From: Syntrophobacteria bacterium
Lineage (GTDB): Bacteria; Desulfobacterota; DSWW01
Direction of reading: 5' to 3'
DNA length: 7,775 nt
Assembly: GCA_030145435.1 (NCBI GenBank)
Contig: JAQYVQ010000113.1
Location: 1-7,775, forward strand
How positions within the stretch are numbered: the stretch's first letter is position 1; each line of letters opens with the position of its first letter. Below the pieces are notes generated by a model, which did no database searches, was not told where the DNA came from, and was given only the letters and a program-made list of their open reading frames with translations. Both the position numbers and the translations under genes were made by a program. Of this stretch, positions 1 through 6,377 are shown in pieces.

Positions 1-421
1 ACAGGGGCGTCCGTTCTCCACCCACGTAAGCCAGCACCGGGCTTCCGGTGGGATCCATGGTCAGGCCGCAGCCTGTCATTGTGTCGGTCTCGTGGACTGT
101 TTCGATATTCCACGTCCAGCCGTCATAGGCGGCGTAGCGAATCCAGTACACCGTGCCGGAAACCACGAAGTACGCGATGCTGGGCTGCCCCTGCCCGTTG
201 AAGCGAAGCTCGTTCAGTTTGCCCACACTTCCGTTGTCGTCCACCACCTGGATGTCCCAGTCCCCGGCGATGGCCCCGCCAGGGATGACATAGCCACCGC
301 CCCCGCTTGGATTGCCTTCGCCCGCCTGGTCTGTGATGCCTCCCGTCCCGCACGCGGACAACAGCATTCCGACGAGAAGTAAAGAGGCGTAACGAACCTT
401 CAAGGAATTTTGCATCGACAT
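1..421 (-). CDS. Lipoprotein with beta-propeller-like repeats (3' end outside window)
   Basis: Reading the minus strand from an ATG at 421 gives 140 codons with no stop before the left edge, so the C-terminal part is missing. The N-terminus is a lipoprotein signal: basic residues at 8 and 10, a hydrophobic stretch, and the lipobox L-S-A-C with the lipidated Cys at 24. Residue +2 is Gly, so by the enterobacterial sorting rule it would go to the outer membrane. A Gly-rich linker (about 25-50) precedes two similar repeats, residues 55-84 and 104-132, each running W-[DN]-I-[QE]-x-V, then an [FM]-[ND]-x-x-G-x-P core ending in A-Y. This resembles the repeats of bacterial beta-propeller surface proteins, where several copies form a ring; more copies would be expected beyond the edge. 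It lies 9 bases after the large TPR gene, so it is probably co-transcribed. A second ATG at 415 is an alternative start. The lipoprotein call is firm, the propeller fold is probable and the function is unknown. Confidence 0.85.
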   Translation of the reverse strand, partial: MSMQNSLKVRYASLLLVGMLLSACGTGGITDQAGEGNPSGGGGYVIPGGAIAGDWDIQVVDDNGSVGKLNELRFNGQGQPSIAYFVVSGTVYWIRYAAYDGWTWNIETVHETDTMTGCGLTMDPTGSPVLAYVGGERTPL

Positions 422-426
422 GGCTG

Positions 427-432
427 TTCCCT
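427..432 (-). promoter_or_regulatory. Ribosome binding site of the lipoprotein gene
   Basis: AGGGAA overlaps the TAG stop of the upstream TPR gene and lies 5 bases before the ATG at 421. The overlap fits translational coupling of the two genes. The spacing favours the ATG at 421 over the one at 415, which would be 11 bases away. Confidence 0.5.
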
Positions 433-3400
433 ATTCTTCCTCAAGGGCTTCGATTTCCGAATCGTCGAAGGCGACCACATCCATCCGTCCGGCCGCCGCC
501 AGGAAATCCGGATGCACGTATTGCGACGTCGAGGATTCGAGGGCCTGCCGATTCGCGATCTCGGACAGGGACTGCCTTGCCTGCTGGAAGTTTCCGTATC
601 CTTCGTTCAAGACCACGAGATTCGCCCTCGCGTCATCCATGCCGGAATCGAGGTCCAGGGCCTTCTGGAAGAACGTGTAGGCCTCCTGATCTTCCGCCTT
701 TGAGAGGCGAATAAGGCCGAGAAGGTTCTGGCTCTCGGGGTCCTGTGGATTCTTCTCCAGGATGCGGTGCAGTACGAGAGAGGACAGGTCCACCTGGCCC
801 TGGTCTGCGTAGGCGACCGCCAGGGACTCCAGAAGAGCGGGGTTCCCCGGGTCTGCGTAGAGGGCCTCCAGCAATGTCTTCGGGGACTGTGATGCATCCC
901 CTTCTCCGGAGCGGAGCAGGACAGCGCCCCTTCGGATCGTGGGGGGCATTGAACCGTTGTTCAGCACAGCGTAACAGGCGGTCACTTCGGGACAGAAAAT
1001 CCCCAGGTGATAGGCCTTTTCGAGGGCTGCTCTCCTGTACTGCAGGGCCTTCTCCCGGTAGGGCCGCACCTTATCATCCAGCAGTTGCCTGTACTGCTGT
1101 TTTTGTGACATGTCCAGCCCCTTCGGCTCGGGCGCCTCGAGGAAGAATCGGGAAATCTCGTCGTTCGCCTCGGCAGCCATCATGAGGGAGGCGATCGTCC
1201 ATCGGGGGCTCCCGTACTGGGCCACCTCCAACCCGGCCCCCTCCACGGTCTGGTGGGCTTTCAGCTTCTTCTGGATCAGGGCGTTCTCGATCTTGTTCCC
1301 CTTGATAGCGATCTTCTTGAAAACGGCCATTTCCCGCCCGGCTCGATAGAACCGGACCTGTGCCGCATAGCCCCTCGCTTCAGGTGTTACGGAAGCCGGC
1401 GCAGAAGCAGCCTTCTTGGCATACTGCTCGTCCAGCTTTTTGAACACCTCCATCGCCTCGGTACGCCTGCCGTTTTGATACAGCGTATCTCCGTACAGGA
1501 ACACCCACTTCAGTTCCTCCGGCTCTCGGCTCATGAGGGCTCGGGAGCGGGAAAGGATCTGGGATGCGTCTTTGAGTCCTTCGTACTGATTCAGAAGTTC
1601 CTTCTCCACGTCCAATTTCTGTGCGGCCGGAACCAGGGGCTGGGCCTTCTTGTAGTTATTCACGGCGGCCACGTGATCCCCCATCCACCCCTGGAGCTTG
1701 GCAGCCCGCATGAGGTAGTCCGCCTGCTCGGTCCCGCCGACCCCTTCGGCCGCCTTTTCCGTGTACGCTGCCGCACTCGGGAAATCGCCCGCCTCGAGGT
1801 AGAAATGGGCCATCGTGGCCAGCACGTCCTGCCTGCGCTTCGCGTCCTGCGTCTTGGCCAGGATCTGCTTTCCCCTCTCGAGCACCGTGGGGATGTCCTC
1901 GGATTCCTTGGCCACCACGAAGAGGTTGAAGAGCGCAAGTTCCTGTAGTCCGCTGTCCTGGGCTTCTCTCCCCAGTGCGAGCAGGGCCTCATCCGAGCCC
2001 TCGGCGCCGTCTTTGACCTTGACCGTAAGTTCCTCCAGATGCCTATGCTCCGCAGCCGAGAGGATGTTGCCCACTTCCCCCCGGAACTTCGGGTCGGTGA
2101 TACGCTGGTTCGCCAGCATGGACCTCGCGTCCTGGATCAGGCCGTCCAGGTCGTCGAGGCTCTTGTGGATGTCCAGGACCAGGTGCCCGGCCGCCGATGC
2201 CTCCTTGGAGTCCGGGTACCCCTGGATGAATCCCTTGAACCCCTCGAGTGCGGCCTTGTAGTCTCCCTGCTCGTAGGAGACCCACGCAACGTTGAACGCA
2301 ACCTCGGGGGCCTCTTCCGCACTCGGATAGGCGACAATGTACTGGCTGCCGACCTGGCGCAACCCCTGCCTGGCCTCGAGCTTCTGGAGGTCGTCCAGAT
2401 CCTCCTGCTCCTTCAGGGCCTTGTAGAACGAGGCGACCGAGCCATACAGGCACTCCTGGGCCGACTTCTGCGGGGCCGGAGGCTCCGCACGGGCAACCCG
2501 CTTCTCCTCGGGCTTCGGAGACACCTTGGCGGCAACGTCCTTCTTCTTGTCCGGAGAGCCCTCGGCTACCTGTTCTCCCTCTTTCTCCGCAGATCCTTCG
2601 GCCACCATCTCCTCTTCCGGGACTTCCGATTCTTCGGCGGCTTCCTCCTCCTCGACCTCCGGGGGTTCGGGGGCGGCAAGCTTCTCATAGGCGAGGGCTG
2701 CCTGGAAATAGCGCCCTCCCTCATACAGGGCCTCCGCCTGGTTCTCCAGGATGTCACGCGCCTGTCTGCCCTTCTGGAAGAAGTCCAGGTAGTAGGCATA
2801 GGCATCCGCGGCCTGACAGAATTTCGCTTTGTCCTGCTTCTCCGCGGCCAGCAGATGGAGCCGGGTGGCCATGTCTCGGGCGTAGACCTCGAACTCCTTG
2901 TTCAGTCGCTCCTTTTCCGTCGGGTCTGCCCGCCAGGAGTATTCCACCTGCTCCAGCACCCCGATCAGGGCCTGAACGCTCTTCTCCGGGTCCTGCATGT
3001 CCTTCGCCCTCTGGGCGCAGGCAAAGAGCTTCTCCGCGTACGCGATATTCTTCTGCGCGTTCCGGGAAAGAGAAATCATCGTTCGGTACACGTCGGCCGC
3101 GGCCGCCCAGTTTTCCTTCAGGAAGTATCGATGTCCCAGCTTGCTGAGGACGGCGAGGTAAATAGACTTCGAGTCGCTCAGGTCCGCGAAATACTCCAGG
3201 GCCTCCTCTGGGGGCTTGACCTCGGTGTAGCAGTAGGCCAGGTCCATCAGCGCTTCACGGCGTAAGTTGATCCGTTTGTAGGCATCGATTTCGGTCTTCA
3301 GGTCGTCATAACGAGGATCCTTGACCAGCGTTTCGAGCAGCTCCAGGGCCTCCGGAAACCTGCTGCCGTTGATGTGACACCAGGCCATCTTGTAACGGGC

Positions 3401-4015
3401 CATCCCGTGCACATGGCTTTCGGGCGCGGCCAGGATCGTCAGGTACGCTTCCTCCGCCTTGTCGAGGTTCATCGAGTCGAAGTGGTAGTCACCGATCAGC
3501 AGGTAGGTCTCCAGCCTGTAAGGACTCTCCGGAAACCGTTTCACCAGGTCGGTGTAGGCGTTTATCATCTTGTCGAACTGGCCCATCTCACGGTACTCGT
3601 GGGCCATGAAGAAGATGACCTTGTCCTGGTACGCGTACTCGGAGAATTCGTCCAGGATCTTGTTGTACAGGTCGATCGCCTTGGTCTTGAGCAGGTTCGC
3701 CTCCAGGACCACGACCGCCTTGGACTCGGTCGGATTCTCGACCCGCTTCAGGTGATAGAGGATCCGTGATTTCTCAATGTAAAGGTCTGCCAATCGAAGA
3801 TAAAGATCCGGCAGATAAGGGCGATGCATCGACTGCTGGATCAAGTCGCGCGTGCCTCCAATCGCGTTCTCCACGCTTTCCTGGTCTCGGGAAAGCTGCT
3901 GGAGCAGCCGTTCCCGGTCGACTTCCTCGTCGGCCAGGGCAAAAGGCCCGACACCCGCCAATACAATCACCAGGACAAGAACCAGCTTCCAATGCTTTCG
4001 AACCATATCACCCAC
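431..4015 (-). CDS. Large periplasmic TPR protein, GltD/AgmU/NfsD-like
   Basis: This 1194-residue protein begins with a Sec signal peptide: R6, K7, a hydrophobic core at 11-22 and a likely A-L-A cleavage site before D29. The body is mostly helical repeats. TPR-like units lie at about 68-310 (for example Y-x-x-L-V-K-R-F-P-E-S around 154-164), about 520-605 and about 725-865. A canonical set lies at about 1057-1150, with a Y-A-D-Q-G-Q motif near 1069 and P-x-D-P-E-S-x-N-L-L-G around 1090-1100. Residues about 899-1017 form a separate helical block with conserved-looking Pro, Tyr and Trp positions, a pattern I associate with GltD/AgmU and NfsD, which are also about 1200 residues. An acidic then Lys/Pro-rich linker splits the N-terminal third from the rest. 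By analogy it is a periplasmic scaffold bridging inner- and outer-membrane parts. The start is taken as GTG at 4015 because of the binding site upstream; ATG at 4006 also keeps the signal peptide. The TPR and export calls are firm; the GltD-like assignment is an inference. Confidence 0.9.
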   Translation of the reverse strand: MGDMVRKHWKLVLVLVIVLAGVGPFALADEEVDRERLLQQLSRDQESVENAIGGTRDLIQQSMHRPYLPDLYLRLADLYIEKSRILYHLKRVENPTESKAVVVLEANLLKTKAIDLYNKILDEFSEYAYQDKVIFFMAHEYREMGQFDKMINAYTDLVKRFPESPYRLETYLLIGDYHFDSMNLDKAEEAYLTILAAPESHVHGMARYKMAWCHINGSRFPEALELLETLVKDPRYDDLKTEIDAYKRINLRREALMDLAYCYTEVKPPEEALEYFADLSDSKSIYLAVLSKLGHRYFLKENWAAAADVYRTMISLSRNAQKNIAYAEKLFACAQRAKDMQDPEKSVQALIGVLEQVEYSWRADPTEKERLNKEFEVYARDMATRLHLLAAEKQDKAKFCQAADAYAYYLDFFQKGRQARDILENQAEALYEGGRYFQAALAYEKLAAPEPPEVEEEEAAEESEVPEEEMVAEGSAEKEGEQVAEGSPDKKKDVAAKVSPKPEEKRVARAEPPAPQKSAQECLYGSVASFYKALKEQEDLDDLQKLEARQGLRQVGSQYIVAYPSAEEAPEVAFNVAWVSYEQGDYKAALEGFKGFIQGYPDSKEASAAGHLVLDIHKSLDDLDGLIQDARSMLANQRITDPKFRGEVGNILSAAEHRHLEELTVKVKDGAEGSDEALLALGREAQDSGLQELALFNLFVVAKESEDIPTVLERGKQILAKTQDAKRRQDVLATMAHFYLEAGDFPSAAAYTEKAAEGVGGTEQADYLMRAAKLQGWMGDHVAAVNNYKKAQPLVPAAQKLDVEKELLNQYEGLKDASQILSRSRALMSREPEELKWVFLYGDTLYQNGRRTEAMEVFKKLDEQYAKKAASAPASVTPEARGYAAQVRFYRAGREMAVFKKIAIKGNKIENALIQKKLKAHQTVEGAGLEVAQYGSPRWTIASLMMAAEANDEISRFFLEAPEPKGLDMSQKQQYRQLLDDKVRPYREKALQYRRAALEKAYHLGIFCPEVTACYAVLNNGSMPPTIRRGAVLLRSGEGDASQSPKTLLEALYADPGNPALLESLAVAYADQGQVDLSSLVLHRILEKNPQDPESQNLLGLIRLSKAEDQEAYTFFQKALDLDSGMDDARANLVVLNEGYGNFQQARQSLSEIANRQALESSTSQYVHPDFLAAAGRMDVVAFDDSEIEALEEE
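2462..2671 (-). other. Acidic to Lys/Pro-rich linker inside the large TPR protein
   Basis: Residues about 449-518 break the TPR pattern. A Glu-rich half (about 450-470) leads through two V-A-E-G-S copies (471-475 and 483-487) into a Lys/Pro/Ala-rich half (489-516). The reading frame stays open and the helical repeats resume immediately afterwards, so this is a genuine disordered linker between two folded halves and not a frameshift. Confidence 0.7.
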
Positions 4016-4019
4016 GGCA

Positions 4020-4025
4020 CACCTC
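4020..4025 (-). promoter_or_regulatory. Ribosome binding site supporting the GTG start of the large TPR gene
   Basis: GAGGTG sits in the 11-base gap after the upstream TAA stop and is 4 bases from GTG at 4015 (6 bases if only GAGG pairs). The ATG at 4006 would be about 13 bases away, so the GTG is preferred. Confidence 0.5.
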
Positions 4026-4026
4026 G

Positions 4027-5589
4027 TTACTTTTCGTCATTTTCCACTTGGACTTTCTGGTTTTTCTTTGCCGGCACCTCTTCCCCCAGCCACTTCTCCG
4101 GCACATCGCAGTAGTCCTCGATGAGGAAGGTGTAATCATCCAGCTCGTCGCTCCAAAACTCACCCTCGAAGGCGAAGTAGGTGCTCCTCGAGAACTTCGG
4201 GATGCTCGCTTCCTTGGCCTTGCCCTCCCCCTCGAGGCCTTCGCTGTAGTACATCTCCTTGACCTTCTTGTACTGGTGCATACCCGATTCGTAGGCCAAT
4301 AGATTCGCCTGCTCCTGGTAGTCGAATAGGATTCGTTTCAGGCGCTCTACCTCCCGGTTCCACACCTTCTCGCGGCGTCGCTCCACCTGTGCCGTCTTCA
4401 GGTCATAGATGGGCCGGACGTACTCGAGGAAGGCCTCGGATACCGTCAACTCCCCGAGGGTGGTGTTCTCGTCGGCCAACTCCTTCAGGTAGGCGTCGAC
4501 CCGTTGGACGGGTGGCAGGCCCCGCAGAATCCTGTTCGCCTGCGGGTTTTCGGTGAGATCTCCCCGTTGTCGGATACAGTGCAGCACCTCGCCGTAACGG
4601 TTCTGGAAGGCATCGAGTGCGCCTCGGGCCGCCCCGTAGTGACAGTACTGCATGTAGATGAGCGTCTGAAGAAGGTACTGCTCCGGCTTGAACAGGCGCT
4701 GGAAGGAGGGGGCCGTGAAGGCCACGAGCAATCCCATCGACTTCTTGAAGTCCCTCTCCCGGAACTTGGCCCAGGCTTCCTCAAGGATCACGTCCGCCAA
4801 GGTGTACTCGGGTGCCTCGATTTCACGGTAGAGGCGGTAGGCATCCATGAACTCGCCCTGTTCGTAGAGCACGCGTGCCAGCGCCTTCTTCGCGTCGTTC
4901 CTTACCGGCGTATCCACGCCGGGGTTCTCGGCCACCGTCTCCAACAACCCGCGGCATTCTTCAACCTGATCCGTCTTCAGGGCCCAGAGGGCCTCGAGGA
5001 TCATGGCGCGGTAGAAATACTCGTCCTTCCCTTCAAGCTTCTCCATATGGGTGGATGCCCATCGCGGGTAGCCGTTCCGGAAGTCCATCAAGGCCTGATA
5101 GTAGTGGACGAAGTTGTTCAATTCCGGCGGAAGCGTACCGAACTCCTTCTCGTAGAGGAGTTCCTCCACGATCGTCCGCTCGTCATAGATCTCCTCGTGG
5201 GTGATCTTGCTCAGAGCATCGAGCGCCTGGAGCGTGACGGTCCGGTCCATGGAAGACCGAACGATGTCTGCGTAGTACTCGGTGGCGAGCTGTTTCAGGC
5301 CGAGTTCCCTCGCACAGGCGGCGGTGCTGAGCTGGGCCAGGACGTACCCGTCCTCGTGACCCTGCCTCTCCGCCGTGAACGCCCAGAAGCCTTCCATGGC
5401 CGTGTCGTATCTCTCCTCCGCCATTTCCCGGAGGGCGGGGTAGAGCTCCTCCGCTGCGTCCGGAAAGGGGATGGGGGCTCCCTTTTTCGACCACGGCCAT
5501 CCGCTCGCCTCTTCCAGGCAAAGGAAGAGGAGAAGCAGTGTCAAGAGAAAGACAATCCTCTGAATCTGAACTTGATTCGTTTCCTTCAA
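4027..5589 (-). CDS. Secreted helical-repeat (TPR-like) protein, GltC/NfsC-like
   Basis: This 520-residue protein has a signal peptide with R11, a Leu-rich core at 12-25 and likely cleavage after A-S-G at 30. C24 lacks a proper lipobox, so I call it a soluble periplasmic protein and not a lipoprotein. Residues about 45-335 are paired helices of TPR type: Y-Y-Q-A-L near 163, L-Y-E-Q-G-E-F at 241-247, and an E-E-A-W-A-K-F block near 270-276 followed by a P-E-Q-Y-L-L-Q-T-L helix at 302-310. A charged, probably coiled helix covers about 395-445. Near the C-terminus is an F-E-G-E-F-W-x-D-E-L motif ending in Y-C at 493-494. The helix pattern and this tail are what I recall from GltC-type proteins encoded next to outer-membrane barrels in deltaproteobacteria. 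It follows the barrel gene by 57 bases and precedes the large TPR gene by 11. The start is TTG, because an in-frame TGA lies upstream with no ATG or GTG between. Export and the repeat fold are firm; the GltC-like identity is an inference. Confidence 0.88.
   Translation of the reverse strand: MKETNQVQIQRIVFLLTLLLLFLCLEEASGWPWSKKGAPIPFPDAAEELYPALREMAEERYDTAMEGFWAFTAERQGHEDGYVLAQLSTAACARELGLKQLATEYYADIVRSSMDRTVTLQALDALSKITHEEIYDERTIVEELLYEKEFGTLPPELNNFVHYYQALMDFRNGYPRWASTHMEKLEGKDEYFYRAMILEALWALKTDQVEECRGLLETVAENPGVDTPVRNDAKKALARVLYEQGEFMDAYRLYREIEAPEYTLADVILEEAWAKFRERDFKKSMGLLVAFTAPSFQRLFKPEQYLLQTLIYMQYCHYGAARGALDAFQNRYGEVLHCIRQRGDLTENPQANRILRGLPPVQRVDAYLKELADENTTLGELTVSEAFLEYVRPIYDLKTAQVERRREKVWNREVERLKRILFDYQEQANLLAYESGMHQYKKVKEMYYSEGLEGEGKAKEASIPKFSRSTYFAFEGEFWSDELDDYTFLIEDYCDVPEKWLGEEVPAKKNQKVQVENDEK
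4108..4173 (-). other. Conserved-looking C-terminal motif of the GltC-like protein
   Basis: Residues 473-494 contain F-E-G-E-F-W, then D-E-L, and end in E-D-Y-C. This aromatic and acidic block stands outside the helical repeats. It resembles the C-terminal tail I remember from GltC-type deltaproteobacterial proteins, and is the best single motif for testing the family assignment. Confidence 0.45.
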
Positions 5590-5646
5590 TGTCGCATCCC
5601 TCTCAAGGCGCCTTCTCTGAGGCTCGGTTCATGCCCTTCCCATCCC
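5590..5646. other. 57-base intergenic gap inside the operon
   Basis: This is the longest non-coding stretch in the window. It holds the ribosome binding site of the next gene and a 10-base perfect palindrome AAGGCGCCTT (5605-5614). The palindrome has no usable loop and no T-run follows, so I do not call a terminator. No promoter-like pair of boxes was recognised. Confidence 0.5.
5598..5604 (-). promoter_or_regulatory. Ribosome binding site supporting the TTG start
   Basis: GAGAGGG lies 8 bases upstream of the TTG at 5589. No ATG or GTG is in frame between this start and the in-frame TGA 39 bases further upstream (5629-5631), and the signal peptide begins right after the TTG. Together these make TTG the likely initiator. 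Confidence 0.5.
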
Positions 5647-6351
5647 TCACTCATCCGAATACGAGAATTGGGGCATCCGGAAATTCCAGGCCAGGCCCAA
5701 AGCAAAATAGGCTGCATTGTCGACGCCGCCGTCGACGAAGTTCATGTAGTCTCTCATGTCCAGCCGGACCGAGAACTGGTGGTTGATGAAGAAGCGAAGG
5801 CCGATCCCGAAATTACCGGAGAAATAGTATTGGGTGTCTTCTGCGAAGCCCTCTCTTCCCGTACGCACGGACTCCTTGTACTGGGCAATGCCGGGCCCGG
5901 CGGTCAGATAGAACTCCATCTGAACGACGTGGCGGTTCAGCCAGGTCATCTTGCCGTAGAGGGGCACGAAGACGACGTTGCTGTTGGCCAGGAACTGGAC
6001 CTCACGGAAGGAGGTCACCTCGGCGTCAAAGATGTTCTGAAGGTCCTTTTTCAGGCCCGTGTCGATGTTGTTGGAATAGGTGAATTGGATAGCCTCCCAC
6101 GCAAAATGGTGCGAGAAGTGGTAGGTGTACCCTCCGCCGATGGTGACACCCTTGTACATGGCGTCCATGGGCAGGACCCCGACGGCTCCGTACAGCTCGT
6201 GCTTCAGCTGGTACCCCTTCTTCTGGACGGCGTACACCCTGCCCCCCTCTCCGTATCCGGTTTCCTCAGCCGCCGCGGACACCAGGGGCGCAAACACCAG
6301 GCCACACAGGACCATCCAGAACCCGACCTTCAGACATCGCTTGCTCTTCAT
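5647..6351 (-). CDS. Outer-membrane beta-barrel protein (myxobacterial/Glt type)
   Basis: This 234-residue protein has a clear signal peptide: K2, K4, R5, K8, a hydrophobic core at 9-25 and cleavage near V-S-A at 24-26. The mature part alternates polar and hydrophobic residues with many aromatics, as in amphipathic beta strands, for example around 69-79, 84-92, 125-137, 143-156, 175-188, 193-201 and 214-225. The opening V-Y-A-V-Q-K-K, then H-E-L and G-V-L-P-M-D-A, and the central P-L-Y-G-K-M with A-G-P-G-I-A, match what I recall of the outer-membrane beta-barrel domain family (TIGR04565 in my memory) common in Myxococcales and relatives, which includes barrels of the Glt/Nfs type. The last strand is followed by a short polar tail. 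I chose ATG at 6351 over the upstream start at 6480, because the extra 43 residues overlap the preceding gene, hide the signal peptide and lack a ribosome site. Role by analogy: outer-membrane port or anchor for the TPR proteins encoded next. Confidence 0.9.
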   Translation of the reverse strand: MKSKRCLKVGFWMVLCGLVFAPLVSAAAEETGYGEGGRVYAVQKKGYQLKHELYGAVGVLPMDAMYKGVTIGGGYTYHFSHHFAWEAIQFTYSNNIDTGLKKDLQNIFDAEVTSFREVQFLANSNVVFVPLYGKMTWLNRHVVQMEFYLTAGPGIAQYKESVRTGREGFAEDTQYYFSGNFGIGLRFFINHQFSVRLDMRDYMNFVDGGVDNAAYFALGLAWNFRMPQFSYSDE

Positions 6352-6354
6352 CAG

Positions 6355-6364
6355 CTCCTCTCCC
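6355..6364 (-). promoter_or_regulatory. Ribosome binding site fixing the barrel gene start
   Basis: GGGAGAGGAG gives two overlapping purine sites, with 3- and 8-base spacers to the ATG at 6351. It lies in the 26-base gap after the TAG of the upstream gene. This is the strongest ribosome site in the window and settles the start at 6351. Confidence 0.65.
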
Positions 6365-6377
6365 TCAAACTCGTGAA

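Noticed and set aside
92..382. Plus-strand open frame of 96 codons near the left edge
   Set aside because: The opposite strand encodes a lipoprotein with a lipobox and repeats in a continuous frame, which is far better supported.
2039..3265. Plus-strand open frame of 408 codons
   Set aside because: It is antisense to the TPR gene. The low-complexity Leu/Arg/Gly content mirrors the Glu/Lys-rich coding strand, and there is no independent evidence of a protein.
5605..5614. Palindrome AAGGCGCCTT between two genes as a terminator
   Set aside because: A 10-base palindrome without a loop or following T-run is not a convincing terminator, and it lies just upstream of a ribosome site in a likely operon.
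5719..5736. Inverted and direct repeat of GTCGAC around a GCCGCC spacer
   Set aside because: It encodes V-D-G-G-V-D within the barrel protein and is explained by codon use. No T-run follows and it is not at a gene end.
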